A stretch of 16,047 nt of DNA from JAISGQ01 sp964500965. Its GTDB lineage: Bacteria > Bacillota > Clostridia > Oscillospirales > Acutalibacteraceae. The notes under the pieces were generated by a model that did not search any database, was not told where the DNA came from, and saw only the letters and a list, made by a program, of their open reading frames with translations. Below are positions 1 to 7,858 of this stretch, piece after piece. The DNA lies in NCBI GenBank assembly GCA_964500965.1, contig CAZCQZ010000039.1, positions 1 through 16,047 of the forward strand. Reading direction: 5' to 3'. Positions within the stretch are counted from its first letter, which is position 1, and the number at the start of each line of letters is the position of its first letter. A program made the position numbers and the translations under genes.

Positions 1-65
1 TCAAATCGGAAATTGCCGAGGGAAAAATTAACTTCATTCGGATTTACAGCGAAGATGACGAATGA
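1..65 (+). CDS. C-terminal fragment of an upstream gene
   Basis: An open frame runs in from the left edge (codons begin at base 3) and ends at a TGA at 63-65. The visible 20 residues end in an acidic, hydrophilic tail (...RIYSEDDE), which reads like a genuine protein C-terminus. The other two forward frames are less convincing: one stops after nine codons, the other continues to about 110 as low-complexity sequence. Too little is visible to name a family. A terminator at 317-347 lies downstream on the same strand, although 250 bp away. Confidence 0.45.
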   Translation, partial: KSEIAEGKINFIRIYSEDDE

Positions 66-316
66 TAGGAAAGTCGGAGAATTGACGCTGCTACCTTGTT
101 TAACTTAAAGCCTTACATTGTTGCAAGTTTCAAACTCATATCTAAATTTTTACTCTTTTTGACACCTGATGTTCTCATGTCATATACAAATTCCCGTTGG
201 AAATCAGTATTGCTTGCCCAATAAAACGAGACGCAAAGAAAAGGCGCTAAAAGGGAGAAATTTCGGCAAGCAAAATCGCAAATCTAATTGTTAAGCTTTT
301 AACAAAACAACATATT
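66..316. other. Gene-poor intergenic stretch, no convincing gene
   Basis: About 250 bases without a supported gene. It holds a 41-codon ATG frame at 169-294 (+) with no ribosome binding site and a very basic, low-complexity translation, which I do not call. A short AT-rich inverted repeat, TTGTTAA (288-294) / TTAACAA (299-305), lies just upstream of the terminator. The stretch could be the 3' untranslated end of the upstream transcript, a decayed gene or a small RNA; nothing in it separates these options. Confidence 0.5.
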
Positions 317-347
317 AGGGACTGTAAAAAACTTTTTTACAGTCCCT
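317..347 (+). terminator. Strong intrinsic terminator
   Basis: A perfect inverted repeat, AGGGACTGTAAAAAA (317-331) and TTTTTTACAGTCCCT (333-347), centred on C332. The inner A:T pairs would open to form the loop. It is followed by TTGTTTTCG, a broken T-run. It probably ends the transcript that enters from the left edge and insulates the membrane-protein gene that follows. The A-rich inner arm also makes it usable on the minus strand. Confidence 0.8.
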
Positions 348-438
348 TGTTTTCGCAATACTTTATTGACATTTTGTTAAATTTGAAAGCGAAAATAAAA
401 AATTTTATTTTCCTATCGCTTTTATGAATTTATTGTTG

Positions 439-444
439 TATAAT
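439..444 (+). promoter_or_regulatory. Putative -10 box for the YfhO-family gene
   Basis: A perfect TATAAT lies 37 bases upstream of the ATG at 481. The hexamer at the usual -35 distance (416-421, TCGCTT) is poor. A start near 451 would give a leader of about 30 bases containing the GTGAGG ribosome binding site (469-474). Because this box lies inside the longer possible reading frame that begins at 424, it supports the shorter start at 481. A better -35 (TTGACA, 366-371) exists but has no matching -10. Confidence 0.4.
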
Positions 445-480
445 TTACAGGATATTACCGAAAGACAAGTGAGGATTGCT

Positions 481-3400
481 ATGATTCGTCAAAAACTCAA
501 AAACGCTCTTGAAAAATACACATGGGCGTTCGTTCTGACCTACGCCGGGGTATTCGCCCTTGCCTTTATTCTCTCTCTGTTTCTGTGCAAAAGCAGAGAG
601 CTTTCAAGTTACTTCTGCTTTTGCATGTCCTTTGTAATGGGCTGTTTTTCCATTGTCGCTCTGCGCACATGGCTATTTGATTCGGACAGACAGCTTCAGG
701 CAGGCTCAAAGCGCAAGCCTACAAACGCATATGTTTTTCTCGGCGGTTTGCTTGCTCTGCTCGCCATCACTCTCGTTTATCTGAATCTCGGTATATACCC
801 GTTCGGTGACCACAGTGTGCTTATTATCGACATGCATCACCAGTATGTGGCGTTTTTCTCCTCTCTCCGTGAGAAAACCTTTGCTGTTTTCAACGGTGAC
901 AGCTTCCTTTATTCAAGCCATGTCGGTCTTGGCTCAGGGTACATCTCCCTTTTTGCCTATTACCTCAGCAGCCCCTTTAATATTCTTGTGCTCATCTTCC
1001 CTCGCGAATATCTCACAGAGGCTATTGCTCTTATTACGGTACTTAAAATCGGCTGTGCCGGTTTAAGCTTTTCCGTATTTGTCCGCGGAATGACAAAGCG
1101 AAATGATTTTTCGGTTTCCCTGCTTTCCGTCGCTTATGCTCTGATGATGTATATGCTGGCGTATTCCTGGGACGTAATGTGGCTCGACAGCATTATTCTG
1201 CTGCCGCTTATTATATACGGTCTGCATCTGTGGCTTGAAAAGAAAAACCCGGCTCTTTATATTGCCGCTCTTGCCGGTGCCGTAATCACCAACTACTACA
1301 TTGCGTTTATGATTTGCATATTCGTGGTGCTTTATTTCATTGCTCACCTGATTATTTATTCCGAAGGCTTTAAAATCCGCGACTACATTTCCCGTATAAT
1401 CCGCTTCGGCGCAGGCTCTCTTATTGGCGGAGGTATAGGTGCATTTCTGCTTCTGCCAACCGCTGTGTATTTGCAGTACACCTCCGGCGCAGACGATGTT
1501 TTTGCCCGTGACCTGAGTACCTATTTTGACCTCTTTGACCTTTTCGGTCGTTCAATGTTCTCCGCTTCTCCCTCTATTCGAGGCGACAGTCTGCCGAATA
1601 TTTACTGCTCTGTTTTTGCGGTTCTGCTTATTGTTATTTTCTTCCTGTGCAAAGGCATCTCCATGCGCAAAAAGATTGCCTACGGCTCTCTTTTCATGAC
1701 ACTGGCAGGCTGTGCGGCTGTCAATTACACCTATTTCCTTTTCCACGGCAAGCATTTCCCAAATGACCTCCCCCACCGATTCGCATTCCTTATATCCTTT
1801 GTCATGCTGCTGATGGCAATTGAAGTCATCGGAAATCTTCATCTCGTTACCGCTAAAAATGTCGGTACTGCATTACTAGTCTGTATCGGAGGTCTTGCTC
1901 TTACCGAAATTATAGGCAATGAAGAACCTACTGTGACACTTATTTACACAAGTCTTATCTTCTTCTTTGCTTATTCTGCCGTACTTTTCCTCGTCACAAG
2001 CGGCAAATGTCGCAAAGCCCTTGCGCTTATTCTTCTGACTGCCATTGTGTTTATCGAAATAGTTTCAAACGGCGTTATTACAATCACCACCATGCGTGAC
2101 ACGGAGGTTTACACAAAACGCGCGGATTTTACAGCCGATTACGAAATCACCGACAAAGCGGTGGAATATATCGAAAGCCTCAATTCTCCCCATTATCGTA
2201 TGGAACTGCTTCCGCGCAAAACCTGCAATGACCCCTCGCTTTTCGGTTACTCCGGTCTTACGGTCTTTGCTTCAAGCAACGACCAGTCGGTCATTACCCT
2301 TATGGGTGCTATGGGCTATGCCAACAACGGTGTTAACAGCCATATGTACAATTCATTTGTGCCTGTTGCGGATTCGATTCTGAATCTCAGATACCTTGTT
2401 CACAAAAACAATTTCTCGCATTCTCAGCTTAATCAGATTGCCTATGTCGAAACCGATGACGATGTAAGATACATCTACGAAAACCCCTATGCGCTTTCAC
2501 GCGCCTTTGTTGTTGACGACGACATTATTTACGACTGGAATTATTATTCAAATAATCCCTTTGAAGTGCAGAACACCTTTGTTACTGCCGCCTCCGATGC
2601 TTCCGATGTTTACACCATGCACTATCCCTCCGTTGAATACGCCGTACCTGTAAACAGCAGTGTTTCCTTTGACGGAGCGTTTTTCCACGTATCTCCCGAC
2701 GGCAGCGGCGCAGCTTCCTTTACTGCGGTCATTCCCGTGACGGCATCCGACGCGATTTCCGGTTCGGACATAAGCTACGCAACCGAGCAGTATTATGTGT
2801 ATGTCGATTGCCGTGCCGCCGACAGCATAAGCATTTCCGCCGGCAGCAACACCTTCTCCTCAAGCCCCAACGAGCCTTACATTATCGACCTCGGCTCTCT
2901 CGGTGTGGGAGATTCGGTAAACGTTACCATCAACACCTCAATGGAATGCGTCGGTAATATTTTCGTCGCTTCAATGAACAATTACGATTTCTCAAACGCA
3001 ATGAGTGCTCTTTCGGAAAATGAGCTTGTCGTTTCTTCCTACAGCGAATCCGCATTTACCGGCACTGTAAATGTCTCCGAAGCAGGCATAATGTTCACCT
3101 CTATTCCCTACGACAAAGGCTGGACGGTTACTGTTGACGGTGTTGAAGTTGAAACATTCAAGCTCGGTGACGCTCTGCTCGGATTCTATATCAACAGCGG
3201 CGAACATACCGTAAAATTCCGTTACACGCCCTCCGGCTTTACCGCAGGCATAATTATAAGCATAGTTTGCCTGCTCATATTCGCGGCGATGATTGTTGTT
3301 TACTGTCTCCACGATGTGCGCAGAAAAATTATCAACAGGTTTCCGCGATTTGCGTTTCTGGACGATGTGGCGAATCCTGCTGTAAGTCTGTACCGTGACT

Positions 3401-3507
3401 GGGAACACACTCCGTCCGAGCCTGCCGGTGAAAACGCCGTCGAGCTGCGTTCCGAAAATTTCAGCGTTCTTGATGACCCGGCACTATTTGATGACTTTGT
3501 AGAATGA
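481..3507 (+). CDS. YfhO-family multi-pass membrane protein (GT-C-like)
   Basis: A 1008-residue polytopic membrane protein. About 13-15 hydrophobic helices fill residues 15-535, then comes a long extracytoplasmic region (about 540-918), a last helix (about 921-945) and a cytoplasmic tail. The first large outer loop carries Asp117 in a D-M-H-H-Q-Y motif, typical of YfhO-family proteins (Pfam YfhO, GT-C-like fold). Characterised members in Bacillus and Listeria transfer sugars from undecaprenyl-phosphate to lipoteichoic acid outside the membrane; that role here is inference, and no partner such as CsbB or GtcA is in the window. The open frame extends to 424, but that start lacks a ribosome binding site. 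The ATG at 481 has GTGAGG six bases upstream, a TATAAT just before it, and begins with a typical basic N-terminus. It stands alone, ended by the palindrome at 3524-3565. Confidence 0.85.
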   Translation: MIRQKLKNALEKYTWAFVLTYAGVFALAFILSLFLCKSRELSSYFCFCMSFVMGCFSIVALRTWLFDSDRQLQAGSKRKPTNAYVFLGGLLALLAITLVYLNLGIYPFGDHSVLIIDMHHQYVAFFSSLREKTFAVFNGDSFLYSSHVGLGSGYISLFAYYLSSPFNILVLIFPREYLTEAIALITVLKIGCAGLSFSVFVRGMTKRNDFSVSLLSVAYALMMYMLAYSWDVMWLDSIILLPLIIYGLHLWLEKKNPALYIAALAGAVITNYYIAFMICIFVVLYFIAHLIIYSEGFKIRDYISRIIRFGAGSLIGGGIGAFLLLPTAVYLQYTSGADDVFARDLSTYFDLFDLFGRSMFSASPSIRGDSLPNIYCSVFAVLLIVIFFLCKGISMRKKIAYGSLFMTLAGCAAVNYTYFLFHGKHFPNDLPHRFAFLISFVMLLMAIEVIGNLHLVTAKNVGTALLVCIGGLALTEIIGNEEPTVTLIYTSLIFFFAYSAVLFLVTSGKCRKALALILLTAIVFIEIVSNGVITITTMRDTEVYTKRADFTADYEITDKAVEYIESLNSPHYRMELLPRKTCNDPSLFGYSGLTVFASSNDQSVITLMGAMGYANNGVNSHMYNSFVPVADSILNLRYLVHKNNFSHSQLNQIAYVETDDDVRYIYENPYALSRAFVVDDDIIYDWNYYSNNPFEVQNTFVTAASDASDVYTMHYPSVEYAVPVNSSVSFDGAFFHVSPDGSGAASFTAVIPVTASDAISGSDISYATEQYYVYVDCRAADSISISAGSNTFSSSPNEPYIIDLGSLGVGDSVNVTINTSMECVGNIFVASMNNYDFSNAMSALSENELVVSSYSESAFTGTVNVSEAGIMFTSIPYDKGWTVTVDGVEVETFKLGDALLGFYINSGEHTVKFRYTPSGFTAGIIISIVCLLIFAAMIVVYCLHDVRRKIINRFPRFAFLDDVANPAVSLYRDWEHTPSEPAGENAVELRSENFSVLDDPALFDDFVE

Positions 3508-3523
3508 AAATCGGATATCTGAT

Positions 3524-3565
3524 AATAAACCAAAACCACCGGTTAACCGGTGGTTTTGGTTTATT
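3524..3565. terminator. Bidirectional terminator, 42-bp perfect palindrome
   Basis: Two 21-base arms match without mismatch around the centre GGTTAACC (3541-3548). The outer arms are AATAAACCAAAACC on one side and GGTTTTGGTTTATT on the other, so each strand has a GC-rich core flanked by an A-run before and a T-rich run after. It lies between the convergent genes ending at 3507 (+) and 3577 (-) and can serve as a shared terminator for both. Confidence 0.85.
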
Positions 3566-3576
3566 CGGCAGCTTAC

Positions 3577-4434
3577 TTACGGATTCAATTTAACCACATC
3601 ATCTGTTATGTAATCTTCCAGCAAATTATCACAATCGTAAATTTTCAGCTCAAACTCTATTGTTTCGACATCTGTTATATCATTCTCCTCCAGTGTGTTT
3701 GAAAACCACGATATTGAACTGAATGTGCATTTTCCGGGCAAAACCGCCACTGCATAAAACGGGTCTGCCATAATTCCGTTTATTGAAGCATTGTCTACGC
3801 TGACCATCAGATTTTTATCGGACTTATTCTCAATAAACAAATTGACATCATAACCCCAAAATGAATTTTCGTCATATCCCGTCACAATAACCGTAGCATA
3901 TTCGTTATCAACCAGTACATTGTCGGTATCCAGAGAAGCTCTGACATATTTTGTCGCCTTGTCTTCCCCATATGGATACACATGAACTGTTTCATTTGCC
4001 GCATCGTCCGTATTCCAATCGCCGTCGTAAACTCTGAATGTCAACTCAATGTCGGTATAATCACCGATTAAATCGTTTATTGACTCGTCAAGGGAAAAGC
4101 TGATTTCTTCATTGGCTTTCTTACCCGGTGCAACCTCCGCAAAAAAGAGCGGTTCCTCCTGCACTCCGTTGATTGTTGCGTTTTCAACGACGTATGTATA
4201 GTTTATATCTTCCGTTTTGTTTTCGAGATGTACCTTTAACGTATACCCCCAAAAACCGTCCGGGTCGATTTCGGTAATCACAACAGAACATTTTTCATTA
4301 TCAACGACAGTGGTTTCCGTAAAGGTAATTTCGGCCTTTTTCTTTCCGCCGTCTGCCGTTGCGGGGCTTTTTTCGCATGCCGCAAGGGAAACCAGAATAA
4401 TTACCGTAAGAATGAGTGCCGTAATCTTTTTCAT
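3577..4434 (-). CDS. Lipoprotein with two tandem repeat domains
   Basis: A 285-residue predicted lipoprotein. The N-terminus (MKKITALILTVIILVSLAAC) is a classic type II signal peptide with lipobox LAAC and lipidated Cys20. After a short linker, one domain occurs twice (about residues 43-155 and 174-285). Both copies share V-D-N-E, then F-W-G-Y, E-N-K and the block A-(S/T)-I-N-G, then a P-G-K turn, which suggests an internal duplication of a beta-sandwich-like module. It looks like the uncharacterised Ig-like/DUF4352-type domains of clostridial lipoproteins, but I cannot assign a family with certainty. The frame is open to 4494, but the start at 4434 has AGGAGG upstream and makes the signal peptide correct. 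It has its own promoter and is probably anchored to the outer face of the membrane. Function unknown. Confidence 0.85.
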   Translation of the reverse strand: MKKITALILTVIILVSLAACEKSPATADGGKKKAEITFTETTVVDNEKCSVVITEIDPDGFWGYTLKVHLENKTEDINYTYVVENATINGVQEEPLFFAEVAPGKKANEEISFSLDESINDLIGDYTDIELTFRVYDGDWNTDDAANETVHVYPYGEDKATKYVRASLDTDNVLVDNEYATVIVTGYDENSFWGYDVNLFIENKSDKNLMVSVDNASINGIMADPFYAVAVLPGKCTFSSISWFSNTLEENDITDVETIEFELKIYDCDNLLEDYITDDVVKLNP

Positions 4435-4465
4435 TAACTCTTTCCTCCTAAACTCATTTACAATA

Positions 4466-4494
4466 ATAATACCAAATCGTCTCTGCTGTTTCAA
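4466..4494 (-). promoter_or_regulatory. Promoter of the repeat lipoprotein gene
   Basis: Read on the minus strand: -35 TTGAAA (4494-4489), a 17-base spacer, -10 TATTAT (4471-4466). The predicted start of transcription is about 25 bases upstream of the ATG at 4434, with the AGGAGG ribosome binding site in between. Good match to the housekeeping sigma consensus. Confidence 0.65.
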
Positions 4495-4542
4495 GAGAAT
4501 TTTACAAAATGTGAAATATATATTCTATGTGTCATTTTGTCA

Positions 4543-4571
4543 TTGACTGACATAAAAGCATGATATATAAT
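4543..4571 (+). promoter_or_regulatory. Promoter of the lipoprotein/membrane-module operon
   Basis: -35 TTGACT (4543-4548), exactly 17 bases, -10 TATAAT (4566-4571). Transcription would start near 4578 and give a leader of about 65 bases before the ATG at 4642. It lies back to back with the minus-strand promoter at 4466-4494, 48 bases away. An 18-base inverted repeat overlaps the end of the -10 and the start point. Confidence 0.75.
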
Positions 4572-4587
4572 ACTGTATATATAGTAT
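4570..4587. promoter_or_regulatory. Possible operator: inverted repeat over the +1 site
   Basis: ATACT (4570-4574) and AGTAT (4583-4587) are inverted around a self-complementary TATATA core, with one mismatched pair next to the core. The position, from the last bases of the -10 across the start point, is where a repressor would block initiation. AT-rich DNA produces such repeats by chance, so the functional call is tentative. Confidence 0.3.
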
Positions 4588-4641
4588 CTTGCAGCTTTGG
4601 AATGTTCTGTTTTGACATTCATTTGACGGGAGGAGCAACCG

Positions 4642-7125
4642 ATGAAAAACAAATTTCTGCGGCTCATACTGCTTACTGTTGCCGTTGCCTGCATGGCGTT
4701 ATTTCTTTCTGCCTGCGACACTGAGGTTGATGTTTCAACTGAGCTTTCTTTGAACAGCAACCTTTCCGGCTCACGTATCATGCAGACCGCCGGCATCAAG
4801 CAAAGCGACCTGGGCGGCGCGGCTACTGCCGTTAAGGTCATGGAAAGCATTCGGGAAAGTGCACCCGATGCTATGGAAGTCTCCTACGAGGAAAAGGGAG
4901 GCAAGTATTATCTCACCTTTACCGTTTCCTTTACGAGCCTTGATGATTACGAGAAAAAGGTCGAATCAATACTCGGTAAGGACGTGTCTATTTCCTATCA
5001 ACATACCGACACGGCATTCGGTCAAAGTCTGAATCTTGAGGAAAGCTTCACCACAAAAGAGCTTTTAATCTGGATTGAGGACGTTTTAAAGAAATTTGAC
5101 AGCAAATCCACCGTCGATATAAATTACACTGCGACGAATCTTACCCTTGCTTCCGAAACATATTCTTCCGACACTGCCGGAAGAATTGACGTCCACTCTA
5201 CGGACGACAACATAACCTTCACTTCAATTGACGTGGAAACTCACGTTCTCGGTCTTGATAATTATTCACGTGCGGTCACGTTCCGTATGTCCGAAGAAGT
5301 TTTCAATACCATTACCGAGGACGCCCTTGATTCAATTGTGCCTGCCGGTGCAGTCGGTCAAAGTCTTATAGACGAAGAAGCTAAGGCTTCAAAACGCCGC
5401 ATTTATCAGATAACCTATTCCGGTACTGCCGATGTTATTGCAAAAACCACCTCGGAGCTTTTTCCCGGAAGCACGTTTGAATGCGACAATGCAGCTACCG
5501 ACTCCGGTGCTTTCTCCGTCAAATGCGTAATACGCGAAGCTATCAGCTTTGCATATTATCCCTGTAACAATGACGGCAGTGCCGATGTTTCAATTACATA
5601 TTCATCGGGCTTTGACGATGAAAGCACATCTTCTGCCGAAACAAACAACGTGGTTTTCAGCACCGACAGCGCAATTGCGGTAGGTGCAAATGCCGATACA
5701 GACGAAGCCGCCGATTCTTCATCTGTCAAAATCAACTGTACTAACGCCTACAGTGCTTCCGTTGCTATCGGCGTCACTTTCAATTACGGCATTCAGAATG
5801 TCACTGTTGACACGGTAAAAAACGGCGATTCGCTGACTGTTTCGGTACTTTTCGACTATGATATAAACGCCAGTGACATGGCTTTGGACATTGCGAAAAA
5901 TTACTTTTCACGGCAAACCGATGGCATTAAAGGCATCAATGTTACCACCGGTGCACAGACCCGTAAAACCGAAAGCGGCGAGCAGAAGTATTACCAGCTT
6001 AAAATCAGTTTTACCGGCAGCAATGACGAGGTTGCCGCTGCGATGAACGCCGTTGCCGGTACTCACAATAATTTCAGCGATATTTACAGCGATAAATTCC
6101 AGCTTAATACCAGACACAACATCTCTCACCGTGTTGATATTTCACGTCTGCTTGAATATGCCGACTACAGCGGAATTGTTACCTATGTTTTCCGCTCCGA
6201 CTCGGCAACAATCAAGGGCGTTGACTGCCAGCTTTATAACGGCGTTGATGTTGCCGGTGAGCCGGACATAAATATTCTTAACGGAAAAACAAAAATCAAT
6301 ACATTTACAACTAACGTAAACGGCGGTTGCTTCCGCATAAGCTTCCAGTCAACTTATGTCAATATCGGCTTTATTGTTTTTGTTGTTATTGTTGCGATAA
6401 TTGTTATTATTGTTTTCACGCTTCTGCTCTCCTTTGTTGCCAGAAAGTCAAAAGCGCGCAAACAGGTCGAAGCGGAAATATTCAGAAAAGCAACAGTTGA
6501 ACGCTCTCTTTCTCTTGCCGTTATTCAGAATACCGACGGTTCTATCGTTCCTCTTTCAAATCAGGCTCTTGCCAACCGCCCCGGTGCCGTTGTCGATTCA
6601 AAACGCGATGACGGTCTTGACGAAGATGATGACGAGCCTGAGACAATCTGGCTTTTCTCCACGACCTTAAAGCTTCTTTCTCTCATTGCCGCTGTTCTTT
6701 TCTTCTTCCCCTTTGTCTCGGTTTCATGCTCAAATTCCAGCGGCACAAAATCAATTTCCGCTTTCAACCTTATGATTGGCTACGAGGATATGAAGCCTGT
6801 AACCGAGGTTGCTCTGCTGCTGATAATTCCTCTTGTCATATTCATGCTCCTGTTCCTGTGGAACAAGCTGCCTAAATTCCCCTCCGCTATCGCCATTATT
6901 ATCGCTTCCGCCGTTTCCCTGTTAATGCTGCTCAACCTTGAGGCTATTATTGACGAGCGAATTGTCGCAATGATGGAAAACGGCAATACTTCGGGAAATC
7001 TTATGACATATTCCATGGAATGGGCATACTCATATTCGATAATCGTTTATATTCTTCTGCTCATAGGTGCGATAGTTCTCCTGCTTGCCGAAATATCGGA
7101 AAAGGTCAGAAAAAAATTCAAATAG
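4642..7125 (+). CDS. Large lipoprotein fused to a C-terminal five-helix membrane module
   Basis: An 827-residue protein with a type II signal peptide (lipobox LSAC, Cys25) and a GGGAGGAG ribosome binding site. Residues 25 to about 570 form an extracytoplasmic region rich in Ser, Thr, Asp and Ala. The first helix (about 573-597) is followed by a basic stop-transfer patch (RKSKARK) and a roughly 75-residue polar, acidic linker (contains DEDDDEPE). Four more helices follow at about 675-695, 722-743, 749-768 and 799-817, and the protein ends in a basic tail. The segment just after the lipobox loosely resembles LppM/DUF3153-type lipoproteins, but I do not assert membership. A lipid anchor plus a polytopic tail in one chain is unusual. 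It is followed after 27 bp by another lipoprotein, probably in one transcript. Function unknown; an envelope-associated role is inferred from topology only. Confidence 0.8.
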   Translation: MKNKFLRLILLTVAVACMALFLSACDTEVDVSTELSLNSNLSGSRIMQTAGIKQSDLGGAATAVKVMESIRESAPDAMEVSYEEKGGKYYLTFTVSFTSLDDYEKKVESILGKDVSISYQHTDTAFGQSLNLEESFTTKELLIWIEDVLKKFDSKSTVDINYTATNLTLASETYSSDTAGRIDVHSTDDNITFTSIDVETHVLGLDNYSRAVTFRMSEEVFNTITEDALDSIVPAGAVGQSLIDEEAKASKRRIYQITYSGTADVIAKTTSELFPGSTFECDNAATDSGAFSVKCVIREAISFAYYPCNNDGSADVSITYSSGFDDESTSSAETNNVVFSTDSAIAVGANADTDEAADSSSVKINCTNAYSASVAIGVTFNYGIQNVTVDTVKNGDSLTVSVLFDYDINASDMALDIAKNYFSRQTDGIKGINVTTGAQTRKTESGEQKYYQLKISFTGSNDEVAAAMNAVAGTHNNFSDIYSDKFQLNTRHNISHRVDISRLLEYADYSGIVTYVFRSDSATIKGVDCQLYNGVDVAGEPDINILNGKTKINTFTTNVNGGCFRISFQSTYVNIGFIVFVVIVAIIVIIVFTLLLSFVARKSKARKQVEAEIFRKATVERSLSLAVIQNTDGSIVPLSNQALANRPGAVVDSKRDDGLDEDDDEPETIWLFSTTLKLLSLIAAVLFFFPFVSVSCSNSSGTKSISAFNLMIGYEDMKPVTEVALLLIIPLVIFMLLFLWNKLPKFPSAIAIIIASAVSLLMLLNLEAIIDERIVAMMENGNTSGNLMTYSMEWAYSYSIIVYILLLIGAIVLLLAEISEKVRKKFK

Positions 7126-7152
7126 CGTTTTCCAGGGTGGTGCTGTTTTTTA

Positions 7153-7740
7153 ATGCGATTTTTTAAACGTTTTATATCCGTTACGGCTATTGTTCTTGCT
7201 TTTGTACTGTTTATGACCGCCTGCAATGCGGCAGGCTCGGCTCGTGAAGCAATTACGGGCTTCACGGACGGTCTGAAAGCTCACGATTACAGAGCTGCCA
7301 TGAAGTATGTGGACGAACGCGACAGTCTTTCTTTCAGCGGCAACACAGAAGATATTATGGATTCCGTTGCCGATTCGATGTCGGTCACTATTCTCAGCGA
7401 AGGTCTTAACTCGGTGAAAGTCGAAGTCACTACTGTTGACCTGAGGGAGATTTATCATTCCGCAACCGTTCTCGTTATTAACGATTTTTACGACGCGGCT
7501 CTCAGCGGTGATACTGTTTCCGACAACGAAATGCGCAATGCTATCGCGGCAAAAGCCGTAAGCCTTGCCGCACAGTCCGATGCTCCTACTGTCACAACAC
7601 AGCTTGAGCTTACAATGAAAAACGACGGCGGCAAATGGTATATCGTTCTGGACGCAACGGCATACAATGTATTTACAGGCTATATGACCAGTGCAAACGA
7701 GCTTATCACAAGCGGAACAATACTTGAATACGGCGAATAA
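7153..7740 (+). CDS. Small lipoprotein, possibly NTF2-like
   Basis: A 195-residue predicted lipoprotein with a basic N-terminus, hydrophobic core and lipobox MTAC (Cys24). The early mature region (AREAITGFTDGLKAHDYRAA) looks like the first helix of NTF2-like lipoprotein domains (DUF4878/DUF5105 type), in which a helix with a conserved pattern of small and acidic residues precedes a curved sheet. The later stretch with G-G-K-W-Y-I-V fits the last strands of such a fold. The family call is tentative. It lies 27 bp behind the large lipoprotein/membrane protein, has no promoter of its own that I can see and a weak ribosome binding site (AGGGTGG), so it is likely translated from the same transcript. 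A terminator follows at 7794-7826. Confidence 0.75.
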   Translation: MRFFKRFISVTAIVLAFVLFMTACNAAGSAREAITGFTDGLKAHDYRAAMKYVDERDSLSFSGNTEDIMDSVADSMSVTILSEGLNSVKVEVTTVDLREIYHSATVLVINDFYDAALSGDTVSDNEMRNAIAAKAVSLAAQSDAPTVTTQLELTMKNDGGKWYIVLDATAYNVFTGYMTSANELITSGTILEYGE

Positions 7741-7793
7741 ATTTTTTATAAAATAATGTTCTGCGATATCGGCAGGTATTCATAACGCAGTTA

Positions 7794-7826
7794 GTGGCTG
7801 TGAAAAACGCAAGTTTTCACAGCCAC
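7794..7826 (+). terminator. Intrinsic terminator after the lipoprotein operon
   Basis: GTGGCTGTGAAAA (7794-7806) pairs perfectly with TTTTCACAGCCAC (7814-7826) around a seven-base loop, followed by CTTTGTTTTC. It ends the plus-strand operon. On the minus strand no T-run follows the stem, so it would be a weaker terminator for the convergent acetyltransferase gene. Confidence 0.8.
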
Positions 7827-7858
7827 CTTTGTTTTCTTGTACGGATTTTTCGTCTGCT

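Noticed and set aside
169..294. 41-codon ATG frame on the plus strand
   Set aside because: No ribosome binding site in front, very basic and low-complexity translation, and nothing recognisable.
366..371. TTGACA as a -35 box for the YfhO-family gene
   Set aside because: No acceptable -10 hexamer lies 16-18 bases downstream; the TATAAT at 439 is far too distant to pair with it.
424..480. N-terminal extension of the YfhO-family protein from an ATG at 424
   Set aside because: No ribosome binding site, and the extension contains a TATAAT and the real binding site for the ATG at 481.
2992..3408. Minus-strand frame of 138 codons opposite the YfhO-family gene
   Set aside because: It mirrors the codon structure of the plus-strand gene, with no ribosome binding site and no plausible domain; similar shadow frames throughout were left out.
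4435..4494. N-terminal extension of the repeat lipoprotein
   Set aside because: It would bury the lipoprotein signal peptide behind 20 residues and covers the AGGAGG site and the promoter.
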